DNA of 64,000 nucleotides from Azorinus chamasolen (Eukaryota; Mollusca; Bivalvia; Cardiida; Solecurtidae): the NCBI GenBank assembly GCA_963576725.1, contig OY755236.1, positions 68,046,379-68,110,378 of the forward strand, in the 5' to 3' direction. Numbering within the stretch: position 1 is the first letter of the stretch; each line of letters starts with the position of its first letter. This document shows, in pieces, positions 43,301 to 54,399 of the stretch. The notes below the pieces were generated by a model. It ran no database searches, was not told the DNA's origin, and saw nothing but the letters and a program-made list of their open reading frames with translations. Made by a program: the position numbers and the translations under genes.

Positions 43301-46300
43301 AAAAACAAAACGAATGACATCACACATCAAATTTGAATTCTGTTTTCTCAGTGGAAGCCGCCAAATACGGTTCTGTACACCCCAGCAGTTTTTGGCAAAC
43401 TGACCAATCAAATTTCAAGGATTTACCCTGACTGGTAATAATGACATTTATCATGCAACGTCACGAAATACAGTCACTTCCTACTAGCATAATATTTTCC
43501 ACGTCGACGCTGTATTTTGTGAGGTATAGTGCATGTGTACTGACCCCACTGGAATGCAAGTTTTGTTCAGCCAATAGGAGGAAAACAGAAGGAGGAAAAA
43601 GGCATTATTAAACATACCCATCAAATTTAACACATTTGCTCACCATTGTCTCAACTATTTGTCCATATAAAAGGATTAAATCAAGTTTGTTTATGTTGTA
43701 AAAGTCGATGACGTCACTGCATGCCAACATGACGTCACGTAATACGTACTTGCATGTATTTTCATTCAGGGGACGAAACCGCTTTAGCAATCTTTCTTTT
43801 TCTTCATTTTCTCCATTTTCCTTGGAGTTGCATGATAAAAGAATTACTATGCTAGTAGTTTGGAAGTTCAGCTGTATTTTGGCTCGTCAGAAAAGTAGTT
43901 AAATGCTCGCCAAGGCTCGCATTTAACAACTTTTCTAACTCACCAAAATACAGCTGAACTTCCAAACTACTAGCATAGTAATTCTTATATATCTACTTCA
44001 GCGACTTATATCAGCATTTATATTGCAATTTTGATTTACATTCACAAGTACATGTAGGTAATGCATGAACTTTTCTATTTCAGAGATAATTATGACAAAG
44101 AAGTCAAGGCATCTAAGAATAACCAGAGACGTGGGTATTTTCCACAGAATCAGCGATTTCCACGAAAGCCAGATCAAGCTACATACATACCTCCATGTAG
44201 AAAAGAGGACAGTGAAACTCAAGATATGAAAGAGGAATCCTCATTTTCATCTGAGGGTGAGTACAAATTATTACACACATACTCGTAGATACACCTTTGC
44301 AAATGCAGTTCTGTAGATTCAAATCAGACAGCTCCTATAGAACCATCTGATTAGTGTCTGCTTTGTTTCTTTGTGAAATAATTTAGATCTGATTCTTAAA
44401 TTTTGCCATGGCCAAAAACTGTTGCATTCGAAAACTGTTATAAACTTCAGCTAATCAATTTATGTAAGAAAGAATGACATCATGAATATTAATTAGACAA
44501 TTTTTTCATAATGGGTTTGTAACAAAGGAAATGACATGACAGTAACTGTAGAATTATGTCTCCCCCCATATTTATATGGGGGAGACATATTGTTTTCGTG
44601 AAAGTTGTCTGTCTGTCCGTCTGTCTGTCTGTCTGTCCGTCACACTTTTTGTCCGGACGATAACTTCAATATGCCTGATGCCAGTTGATTGAAACTTAAT
44701 ATATGGAAAGAACATAATGAGAGGAAGTGTCATGCACAAGGTCCATAACTCTGGCTTCACTAATAGGAGTTATTGCCCCTTGTAAAAAAAATTCACACTT
44801 TTTTGTCCGGACGATAACTTCAATATGCCTGATGCCAGTTGATTGAAACTTAATATATGGAAAGAGCATAATCAGAGGAAGTGTCATGCACAAGGTCCAT
44901 AACTCTGGTTTCACTAATATTGGAGTTATTGCCCCTTGTAAAAAAATGCACATTTTTTTGTCCGGACGATAACTCCTATATGGCTCATGCAATTGGATTG
45001 AAACTTCATATATGGAAAGATCATGGAGAGAGGAAGTGTCATACACAAAGTCCATAACTCTGGCTTCATTAATAATGGAGTTATTGCCCTTGTAATTTTT
45101 TCAACAATTTTTTTGTCTGGGCGATAACTCCTATATGGCTCATGCCATTGGATTGAAACTTCATACATGGAAAGATCATGATAAGAGAATGTGTCATGCT
45201 CAAGCTCCATAACTCTGGCTTCACTAATATTGCAGTTATTGCCCTTTGTAAAAAAAACACACAATTTTTTGTCAGGATGATAACTCCTATATGGCACATG
45301 TAATTGAAGTGAAACTTCATGGATTGATCATGATAAGAGAATTTGTCATGCATAAGGTCCTTAACTCTGGCTTCAATAAATAGAGTTATTTCCCCTTGTA
45401 CATTTGTTACATTTGTTTAACACTTTCTTGTCCAGATGATAACTCCTACATGGCTCTTGCCGTTGTATTGAAACTTTATACATGGAAAGAGCATGATGAG
45501 AGAAAGTGTCATGAACAAAGGCCATAACTCTGGCTTCAATACTTTTGGAGTTATTGCCCTTTGTTACATTTTTCGTCCGATCAATAACTCCTGTTCGACT
45601 GATGCTATTGGAATGACATTTCATTTATGGAAAGAGCATGATGAAAGTAAGCGTCATGCACAAGGGCCATAACTCTGGTATCAATATTTTTGAAGTTATT
45701 AGCTTTTATCATTTTCCTCTTGAAAAATGTGGTGTGGAAAGCGCATAATGAGGGGAAGTATCAATCATCAAGTCCATAACATTTTTAGTGATTTCCCTTT
45801 ACATATTGTTTTTATTAGAGGGGAGACATCCGGTTTTGTGACAAAAACCTCTAGTTAGATCTGTGTTATTCCATAAACTAACAGACCAGACACTGATAGT
45901 ACATTCACTACAGGAGACATCTGATCTAGGTCTACCCTGTTTTTATCCACCATAATCACCATAAAATTCAGGATGTGAAATACTGTGTCGCAGGAGCGCC
46001 TCAAGACTACATTTGTACTTGCCAATAAGTGAGAGATTTCGATAATACAATTTAGAGAATGTTTTTCTTAGTTTATGATATCTATATCCTTGCTTAAGCA
46101 GCTCTTTTGTTCAGAATGTTGCATCTTGACAATGGTACATTCCCTTTTTATTTTAGCATCACTTTTTCCATTTGCAATATAGAAAATATCAATTTTTGCC
46201 CAAAGGTAGTTTCAAATCACTAGGAAAAATGTCACAATGCTTGAAAAATGTTTCATTTCAAAGAAATTACATGTAATGGGATTTATCGCAGTAAGATTGT

Positions 46301-48388
46301 CTAAAAGCAAATGTCCCACTGTAACATGATCATCATCTCTTTGCTCCTTAAAGTAAGCAAAAATGACGACTAACAAATGAACAGAAGGGAGTTCATATTC
46401 AAAGCTGATATCAGAGGAGATAGGTAAGAACAAACGTGACAGTGATTCCAGTTTAAACCTAGGAGAAAATGGTATAAATTGATTTTCATAGGAAAATCTT
46501 TAAAAATCTTCTTCTGAAACTGTAAGGCCTAGACCTTTGATATTTGGTATGTAGCATGGTCTAATGGTCCTTTAAAAAAGTTGTTAAAATTATGACCCCT
46601 GGACCGAAAATGGCGCCGCCCAAAGGCTTATCAGTTTTTCATAGGAAAATCTTTAAAAATCTTCTGAAAATGTAAGGCCTAGACCTTTGATGTTTGGTAT
46701 GTAACATGATCTAATGGTCCTCTACAAATATGTAGCTTGGCTTGTGGTCCTCTGCCAAGAATGACCCTGCAGCCGTGGAGCTTATCAGTTTTTCGTGGGA
46801 AAAATATGAAATATTATTTTTCTCTGAAACCATAAGGCTCAGACCTTTAATTAATGGCATACTGCTTTGCCTTGTGGTTCTCTACCAAGGTTGTACAAAT
46901 GATGACTTCTTGGTCAAAAATGGCCCCATCCCTGGGGTTATCTCAGGTGAGCGCTTCTGGGCCTCATGGCCCTCATGTTTATCAGTTCTAGTTTCTCTTT
47001 AGTTGTTCAGTTGCAACAATTGACATATTGAAAAATAATTAACAGACCATGGTCACGTGATTTAGTGATGTCATGTACTTGCTAAATTTAGATTTTTGTT
47101 TGTTCCACTTTTAACCCTTTCCTTCATATAAACACCTTTTCATGCATTTGCAAACAGAGAAGACCCAGATCAGACAGCTCGTTTAGGATCAGGATCTGCT
47201 CTGTTTGCTTTTGATATGATAAGATCTGATTCTACAGTTTTTGTCAAGTCAAAACATTCCATTGAGAAGTTTATATTATAAAATTTGAGTCAATAAATAT
47301 TCATGTTGTCATTATTTCTTACATGAATACAGACCAGGGTTAGGGTTAACCACTTACTCCATAGATATACAGATACATTTTAAACTTTTTCATAAGATTA
47401 ATGATGGCACTTCCTGTTTTGTTATCTACAGAGGACGACACCCCCAAAACGCTGTTCTGTTTTGAGTTTGAAGACAAGGATGGAAAGATCTACAAACAAT
47501 ATGTGAAAGAGGTATGTCAGTTTTAGTTTACGCTCCTTTAGCATTCTGCTTTATTTTTAGTCTGTTTTAAGCTACCATCTACTACGATATGAAAAATTAT
47601 TTCTTATGCTGCATATTTATGACTGTGTAAAGCGGAACTCTTTTCTTGAGTGGAAGAATAAATTAAATGCATTAAAATTAGTATCTATGGTCTATGGAGT
47701 AAAGCGGTAAAGAGTTATCAAGGCAGATGATAGCTTAACCTATTACCCGCAAATACAACTTTATATGTCTTTTATATAGAATATAGGAAGTATTTCTTAT
47801 GGTGCCTATTCATAACAGTATAAAGTGAAATGATTTTCTTGAGTAGAGGAATAAATTGAATGTGTTAAAATGGGTTTACAATATAAACAGAAACAAGTGG
47901 GGGCAATATTTCCTGTTGGGGGAGGGGGGGGTGTTAATATTTCCTAGGATATTATCCAAAGGGGAGGGGGGTCCTATTACACCGGTTTTTGAATATTAAA
48001 ATAGTTGAATTTTAAAGAAGGAATTATGGATAAAGGAACCTTTTTTTTCTACAGACGGAGATCTATATAATTCCCTTAGCAAACAGAGCATACCCTGAGC
48101 GTACTGCTCCTACAGAATCTGTCTAATCATGGTCTACTCTGTATGCCAAGGCATTATAATGTATATCTATGGAGTAAAGGTTTAAAATCAAAATGAAATA
48201 TCCTTTGCATTTACATTTATAGTAAAAGTAATATTCAGTGTTGTATATATATGTTCCAGGGTGTTCGAGCAGAGATTTTAGCTCAGAGAATGGGATATGA
48301 CCGCAGACTTACCCCAGGAATGATTAAAGCATTAGAGCAGCGACTGCAGCAGGAGATTAACAAAAGGACAAAGAAAAAAGCCTCCTGA
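40256..48388 (+). CDS. C2orf68: UPF0561 / C2orf68 homologue (complete, 4 exons, 153 aa)
   Basis: Exons: 40256-40335, 44084-44256, 47432-47511, 48260-48388, with phases 2, 1 and 0 at the junctions. The protein starts MAAEQKSARIDMKHGFM and continues with NQVAR joined to RDNYDKEVKASKN, then RKPDQATYIPPCR, an acidic Ser/Glu stretch, LFCFEFEDKDG and a C-terminal helix LTPGMIKALEQRLQQEINKR. The vertebrate protein as I recall it has the same blocks in the same order (DM-HGF, RDDYDK-VK, RKPDL-VYLP, LFCLEYE, LR-QEEIAKR) and about 166 residues. The molecular function is unknown. Intron 1 (3.7 kb) carries two long palindromes and an interrupted MITE; intron 2 carries a pearl-like element and a Penelope-like fragment. 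Confidence 0.93.
40640..40664 (+). repeat. Run of 25 G
   Basis: Uninterrupted G25 in intron 1 of the C2orf68 homologue, on the transcribed-sense strand. Confidence 0.9.
41206..41811. repeat. MITE family A interrupted by a 0.35-kb insert
   Basis: TTAACCCTTTCCCTCATAG to GGAAGGGTTAA. The sequence follows family A to about 41344 (TTTCCAAAATT) and resumes at about 41697 (AATGGCTACAATGTTACACC). Confidence 0.65.
42817..42954. repeat. Long fold-back palindrome
   Basis: GTTACACGGTTATTTGGCAG faces TGCCAAATTACCGTGTAAC. The arms continue inward through GGTATGACCGGGTTAGA, with about 60 bp per arm. Confidence 0.9.
43840..43985. repeat. Long fold-back palindrome
   Basis: GAATTACTATGCTAGTAGTT faces AACTACTAGCATAGTAATTC around GCTCGCCAAGGCTCGC. 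Confidence 0.9.
44084..44256 (+). CDS. C2orf68: C2orf68 homologue exon 2
   Basis: It follows a strong acceptor TTTTCTATTTCAG. It encodes RDNYDKEVKASKNNQRRGYF and RKPDQATYIPPCRKEDSE and leaves in phase 1 at GTGAGT. Confidence 0.93.
44563..45856 (+). mobile_element. Pearl/Helentron-like element, complete
   Basis: 5' hairpin TCTCCCCCCATA / TATGGGGGAGA, then a GTCTGTCTGTCCG tract (44610-44640), then seven to eight core repeats spaced about 155 bp (CATAACTCTGG at 44743, 44898, 45053, 45208), then 3' stem-loop GGTTTTTGTCACAAAACC-type (45830-45848) and CTCTAGTT. No protein is encoded. This matches pearl elements or Helentron-derived HINEs as I know them. Confidence 0.75.
45946..46115 (-). pseudogene. 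Penelope-like fragment, second copy
   Basis: It is close to 8922-9082: CACCATAAAATTCAGGATGT, GAAATAC(T/C)GTGTCGCAG and TTTCTTAGTTTATG(G/A)TATC are shared. Only the 3' part of the RT gene is present. Confidence 0.8.
46485..46985 (+). repeat. Pearl-like core repeats with 3' stem-loop
   Basis: Three units share TAAGGC(C/T)(T/C)AGACCTTTGAT and TTTGGTATGTA. The end is GGGCCTCATGGCCCTCATGTTT, i.e. stem-loop plus CTCATGTT. Confidence 0.65.
47111..47349. repeat. MITE family A copy
   Basis: TTAACCCTTTCCTTCATA to CCAGGGTTAGGGTTAA, 239 bp, with the tip of the hairpin deleted. It ends 83 bp before exon 3 of the C2orf68 homologue. Confidence 0.7.
47432..47511 (+). CDS. C2orf68: C2orf68 homologue exon 3
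   Basis: It encodes EDDTPKTLFCFEFEDKDGK and ends YVKE in phase 0 before GTATGT. Confidence 0.93.
48260..48388 (+). CDS. C2orf68: C2orf68 homologue exon 4 and stop
   Basis: It encodes GVRAEILAQRMGYDRRLTPG and a basic coiled end (INKRTKKKAS) to TGA at 48386-48388. Confidence 0.93.
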   Translation, partial: GVRAEILAQRMGYDRRLTPGMIKALEQRLQQEINKRTKKKAS

Positions 48389-48587
48389 TAGTCACACAGC
48401 CTGTTACAGACTACAGAACAAGTTATACACAGTCACCTATAAGAAGGGAGATAACTGGACACCAGTCAAGGTTCAGTTCAGTTGTTTGTGTATGCCCTTT
48501 TAGATCAGTATTTGTATGAGGTACACCAAAGATCAGCAGTGTTCTTTGCTCAGAGATCCCTTATCCCTCTACATCCCACCAATGTAA

Positions 48588-48593
48588 AATAAA
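48588..48593 (+). terminator. Poly(A) signal AATAAA
   Basis: A canonical AATAAA lies 200 bp after the C2orf68 stop codon; a reasonable 3'-UTR length. Confidence 0.6.
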
Positions 48594-48714
48594 AGGTGAG
48601 GTTTATAGTCTGGAACTACATACAATGTACAATGTAATATTATCTCTGATTCCTCCTCTATTTTGTTTGAATTTGATGACCATTGCAATTGCAAACAGTT
48701 GTCACCCAGACAAA

Positions 48715-48905
48715 ACATACCCAGAGGTCCAGGTAAGATGAGTAAATTAAACCATTTTCAGAAATATCTCTTATTTCTCCACCAGACCCTATGATGTGAC
48801 TACTAGTGGTTAAAAACATGGTGTTTGGTGGAGAAAGGAAGATTTTAGTATCTGAGTATGGCTATGCACATTTATCTGTTGCTCTGATAACTACTTCAGT
48901 GTTCA
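48715..48905. repeat. MITE family D copy
   Basis: GAGGTCCAGGTAAGATGAG, then TTATTTCTCCACCAGACCC facing GTGTTTGGTGGAGAAA. It lies just beyond the C2orf68 poly(A) signal. Confidence 0.65.
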
Positions 48906-48926
48906 GACAGATAGGAATTATGAGAT

Positions 48927-49173
48927 TTAACCCGTTACTCCATAAGTACACCATTCTACACCTCCGCAGACAGAGTAGACTTAGATCAGATAGCTCCTAA
49001 AGGAGTTGTCTGATCAGGGTCTGCTCTGTTTGCCATTTGATGGTAATTAAGATATGATTCCACAGTTTTTGTCGTAACCATGTGTCCATTAGCTATTTTA
49101 TAAAAAGATCATATAATAGATATTCATGATGTCATTAATTCAAACATGAATATTCATGGAGTTAAGGGTTTAA
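48927..49173. repeat. MITE family A copy
   Basis: TTAACCCGTTACTCCATAA to GGAGTTAAGGGTTTAA with hairpin AGATAGCTCCTAAAGGAGTT. Confidence 0.75.
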
Positions 49174-49241
49174 ACAAGTATACAGTAAACCCCTTCAAAA
49201 GCAACAACCAAAAATGAGATCTACCGCAGTAATTCTTAATC

Positions 49242-49491
49242 TTAACCCTTCACTTGCTATTCACGTCAATATACCTACCTGTAAATAGTGAAGACCCAGA
49301 TGAGACAGCTCCTGCAGGAGCTGTCTCATCCGGGTCTGCACTATTTACAAGTTGATTGTGCAACCAGTGCACTCCACTGCAGTGATTGCACAGCGAAATA
49401 CTTGTACACAGTGAAGATATATGTAATTATACAACAGGGCATTGGTAAAGAAGGAGAAATGTATTTTAAAATTCAGCAAGCGAAGGGTTAA
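49242..49491. repeat. TTAA MITE family B, copy 4, inverted
   Basis: A 250-bp copy; ends TTAACCCTTCACTTGCT and AGCAAGCGAAGGGTTAA. Orientation is opposite to the other three copies. Confidence 0.85.
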
Positions 49492-49884
49492 TTGCACATG
49501 AACAAATACTGGGAATCTGTTGAGGATTAAGCCTTTTACTCGATAGACAGAGTAGATTCAGATCATACAGCTTCCATAGAAACTGTCTGATCAAGGTCTT
49601 CCCTGTTTGCTTATTGAATATTACAGGTCTGGTTCTAGTTTCTAGCCTTGTTCATTGGCCATTATCTAAAAAATTATCAGTTATAAAATATTCATAGTCA
49701 TGAATTCTTGTACATGTATAAATATTCACGAGGTAATGGTTACATGTATTATAATTGCAATACCAATCAGGTGGGGACTAGCAAGATATGTAACAGACGT
49801 GGTTGGTATTTCATAATTTTGTTTCTGATGGTTTTTCATAATATGAAGATTTCGTAAAACCAGATTACTTATTACTTATAGATA

Positions 49885-50078
49885 TAAAGGTGCGTATTAA
49901 AATATTTACTGTAAATCATTATTTCTCCACTAAACCCTATGTTCTGACCACTCTTTAGAATCACCTGGATGAGATGATTCTAAAGAGTATGTGGAACATA
50001 GTGTTTGATAGAGAAATACAGCACTTTGCTTGAAAATGTTTTAATTTACCCATCTTAGCAGGGCCTCTGACTTAGCAT
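49885..50078. repeat. MITE family D copy
   Basis: TTTCTCCACTAAACCCTATG facing AACATAGTGTTTGATAGAG, followed by GAAAATGTTTTAATTTACCC. Confidence 0.65.
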
Positions 50079-50079
50079 G

Positions 50080-52320
50080 AATACATACTTATTTACTTAT
50101 AGAATTGGACATATATAGCATGCAAATATAGTTGTATTTTGTATGTGGGAAGTTAGTTAATTTGAATCTGGAAGCAGTATAATCTAGATAAGGATCCACT
50201 GACCATGTTGCACACTGTCTGCCATATCAATATATATTTTACAATCTCTTTTAAAATAAATGAAATAAAACTCGTTAAGGGAGAGTTTTCTCTCTCACTT
50301 CATGTGGATTTTAGCATGAAGGAATATTTTTTTATGTTGTTTAGCAATGGTGAAATTGTGAATAAAATTGCATGCCACCGTGCCATATTTTTGAATGGAC
50401 AGTTATTTTTGAGTTGATCAATATTCAATAAGCAAACAGAGCAGACCCTGATCAGTCAGTTTCTACAGGGGCTGCTTGATTTGGGTCTTCCTGTTGGCAG
50501 AGGTGTCAGGTAAAGTGACAAATGTGACCTGAGGTAGACTAATGGTAGTAAAAAGCTTGAATCCAGATGAGATGCAACTTCACGCAAGTATCTGTGCATT
50601 TCAGCCGTCAGCGGGATCTAAGTTGACTGACACTTGGTCAAGCATGTTTCTGAAAAGTCCTACAGGAGCTTTCTGCATGGCTCAATATGCATTAAGCTGC
50701 CACCTGTCTCCAAAACTGATATGTAAACTGAATTTAACATCCTGATAAGAGGGATTTTACTGTTATTGCATAAAGTATCACATTGTGTTAACAGACATCA
50801 TTTTTTACATTTAATAGAATAAGAGTTACTATATTGCATACAACATAGATCAAGCCAAGACCAAGGGGCAAATCTCCTACTAGGCAACTGGTCCAGATTT
50901 CCTGTAGCAGCAGACAGCATACTGTTTCTCTATCATATATCAAACAGTGTAGGTCTACTATCCTGCATCTTGTAGACACACTGCAGCTGAACTGGGTCTA
51001 TGCTGTTTGTAATGCTATGTGTAATGGAATGGTTTACATGTGTGCGAGAATTGATCAAAATTATTGAACGAATGAGTTGAACTGTTAGCTCTTTGCACAC
51101 TATTAAGTACATGTAATTGATGTCTACAAAATTTGTCTCATATATTATTTTTCTCCCATTTCTCCTCAACAAATACTGTCAGAGTGTCTGTGTCTCCTTG
51201 CATTGGTTATCACATATACACCTCTAGTTTGCAAAGAGTTTGTATATTTTATTGAATATTTTATTGTTTTAGTTTTCATATGATTTTTGTATCTCCGTTT
51301 TTTACCAGCTATTTTAACGAAGTTATAACGATCACAAATTCATGGATTGCTTATAGAATGATTGTTGCCTATTGTTATTTTTTGTGTATTTGTTGAATAT
51401 AATATCTATGCTATTGAGAGAGACTGGTAACTCAGTGGTTAGGGATGTGATTAGCAGTTTAGATCAGAGCAACAGATAAATGTGTGCACTCAGATACTTA
51501 AATCGTCATTTATGTTGTAAAGTAAAGTACCTAGTTATAGTCTCTTTTCAGTCTGAAGGACCGCTCAGCCGACTGTACATTTACTGTCCTGGTCATTAGT
51601 GACCCTCACATGTACCCATTTTAACCCCTTGGTGGAGAGGAGGTGCGGGTGGGAGACACTGAAAAGCATTTCCGGGAGGGACCACTCTTTCGAGCATAGG
51701 GTTTTATGAAGAAATAAAAAAGTTATTTATTCTTAGTAATTCATGCTTCTTATCTGAACCACTGTTGGACTGTAAGTCAGCTAAATGATCTGAGATGTGT
51801 CTTCTTGGGGTCTGCACTATTGGACACTTATTAGCAATGGTAATATTTGAACATTTTATATAAAAAAAGTGATGTTAGTGAAGATGCAGTGTGTGGTCTA
51901 GATCTACAGTATGTAATCTCATTAAATAGAACTGGTTGTTTAGTGATCTGATCGGTGTCTTCTCTTTTGGCTATGAAATAATATAAATAGGATTCTTTAT
52001 TTTCTACTATGGCCAAAAAAGCCTGTTTCCATGTGCCATTATAAAACACGTTCTAATTCATATACATGATGTCATTATTTCTTACATGAATATTCAAAGA
52101 CTAAAGGGTTAAACCCTTTTAAATATGGAACACTCTGTGATTTTTTGATTCAGATGAGACACTAAGTAACTCTCTCTCTGGACAGGATCCAAATAATTTG
52201 GCACTCAGGCATTGTTTTTGAAAACAGAATCGAAGAATAATTACTTTAAAAAAGTTGACAAAAGTTACTTGTTGAAAGGGTTAAGTATATTTCTCTAGTT
52301 TTCATTGATTTAAATTGAAT
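50080..52320. other. Intergenic, only worn repeats
   Basis: It has family A fragments (50430-50490, 50940-51020), a family C remnant (50640-50770), a family D remnant (51465-51770) and a family E hairpin (52140-52200). No gene is recognised. Confidence 0.5.
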
Positions 52321-52322
52321 GT

Positions 52323-53660
52323 TTAATCCTTTACATGGTAAAGACGCCTTTTCGTACCTCTGCAAACAGAGTAGACCCAGACCAGATGGCTCCTGTAGGA
52401 GCAGTTTGATCAGGATCTGCTATGTTTGCTTTTGAAATAATATAGATCTGATTTTACAGTTTCTAGCATTATAAAATTCAGCTAATAATATTCATGGTGT
52501 CATTATTTCTTACATTAATGAGGGAAAAGGTTTATGACAATTCATCACAGATAACGGCAAATATTAGTTGTACATGTATGTTTGCTTTCATATGGTTAAC
52601 CCTTTCCCTGTTCACTGTTCATGTAAGAAGTAGTAACATCATGTATATAGGCCACCAGACCATCTTGAGTTAAAATTCTTGTGTAAAATTAATTTTCTCA
52701 GAAAAGAATAGGTAATTCAGTATTAGTGTTTTAAGTACAAGTTTGGATTTCTTAGGATCATGATTAGTGTTTATTAGATAGTGAAGACTGCATCAGATGC
52801 CTGAAGTGAAAATGATCAAACAGTTGAATTGGACCAAATTTATGTACCCAGATAACATTTGAAGTTTTATCAGTAGCTGTCTGATCAATCATGAGGATTT
52901 TGGGTGTATGTCATTGGGATAAAGAAAGAATTAAAACTCTTTCTCTCATATAAACATTTGTTCATGTCTTTGCAAACAGAGTAGACCAAGGTCTACTTTG
53001 TTCACTTATGAAATTATAACAGATCTGGCTGTACAGTTTCTGCCAGTACCAAAACGTCCTGCATACATATGCTACTACAGAAAGTCAGCTTATAAATATG
53101 TATGGTGTTGTTATTTCTTTCTTGCATGAATATTGAATAGGAAAAGGATTGATAAATAAAAATATGTATAAAGCAATTTTTTTACCATTTAGGTCCAATT
53201 AGGACTGTTTGTACTATTTGTATATTTTGATTAGAATTTATGATTTATGAATTGACTAATTGTAATATATCTCTACATATGGATTAAAATTTATTGATTG
53301 TATATATTTTCATTTGAAATTGGATTGTTCAAGACATATAAGTATTTATATAGGATGGTGCAATATTCATGGTAGGACATGTTCATGTTTTGTACATTTA
53401 TTGCATGCTGTGTGCACCTATACAGAAGAACCACCTCAAAAATAAAAGGATCTGAATGATGATATTTGTATTTGAGAAAGCCTGCCCATTCCCCTGACAC
53501 AGACATGGAGATAAATGGAATCTTAAACCCTTTTCCTCTTGCTTTTCTACACCTTTGCAAACAGAGAAGACCCAGATCAGACAGCTCCTATAGGAGTCAT
53601 CTGATCAGGGTCTGCTCTGTTTTCTGTCTGCTGTAGAGTCCACTCAGTATGAAAGGCTTA
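52323..53660. repeat. Three family A copies in series
   Basis: Hairpins at 52365-52430, 52975-53010 (truncated) and 53560-53625, each opening TTTGCAAACAGAG(T/A)AGACC. The spacer has no genes. Confidence 0.6.
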
Positions 53661-53774
53661 ATTTAATAGAGGATTTTGAATGGAAAACAGTGCATACCCT
53701 GATCAGAGGGCTCTAGGATACCCCTGCTTGTTTACAAATGGCTGTACATGCATGTCCCGGGTTGAAAACATTAA

Positions 53775-54090
53775 GCCTTTACATGATAGAAACGTCTTTG
53801 GACATCTTATGCAAACAGAATAGACCCAGATCAGACAGCTCTTACAGGAGTGGTCTGATCATGATCTGTTTTGTTTGATCATGGAATAATGACTAATGGA
53901 ATAATATGGATATGAATCACAGTTTCTGCCATAGCCAAATGTTCATGTGTTTGTGATGCCATTGTAAGAAAAGTAAAAAAGAAAGCTAATATATATACAT
54001 GATGTCATTATTTCCTAATCTTGTTGGTACTCATGAGAATCGTCTATAAGAGGCAAAGCGATTCTAATGAGTAGGGTTGGACAGAGAAAT
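53775..54090. repeat. Family A copy followed by short palindrome
   Basis: Hairpin 53810-53880 (AGACCCAGATCAGACAGCTC), then a palindrome around GAATCGTCTATAAGAGGC that resembles a family D tip. Confidence 0.55.
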
Positions 54091-54199
54091 GAGAGATATA
54101 GATAGATCATTATACCTCTTGTGTACATCTCTGACATACGTATGGAAAGGTCCCTTTTAGGGGATATGAAAATGGTCTAGTCTTGGGCTAGACACATAC

Positions 54200-54395
54200 A
54201 GTAGAAACTGTCTTAAACAGTCATTAATTTATTGAAGATATCTTTTAAAGGCAGGTGGTTGCTTAATGCTGGGCCAAAGTAATACAGAAAGATCCTGTAG
54301 GAGCTTTCTGTATTACTTTTTACCTGCATTAAACTACCACCTGCATTACAGACCCATATTTTGTATGGTCACTTAAGACAGGCTCTACTATATGT
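54200..54395. repeat. MITE family C copy
   Basis: ACAGTAGAAACTGTCTTAAA to AAGACAGGCTCTACTATAT with hairpin AGATCCTGTAGGAGCTTTCT. Confidence 0.65.
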
Positions 54396-54399
54396 CACT

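Noticed and set aside
44572..45624. Series of minus-strand ORFs with repeated MELEHDTFSYHD-like text
   Set aside because: They are the core repeats read backwards. No start, splice or homology support.
44640..45800. Tandem repeats that might suggest a CRISPR array or a coding repeat protein
   Set aside because: Units are about 155 bp, not short repeats with unique spacers. Reading frames shift between units, and the ends match a pearl-like element.
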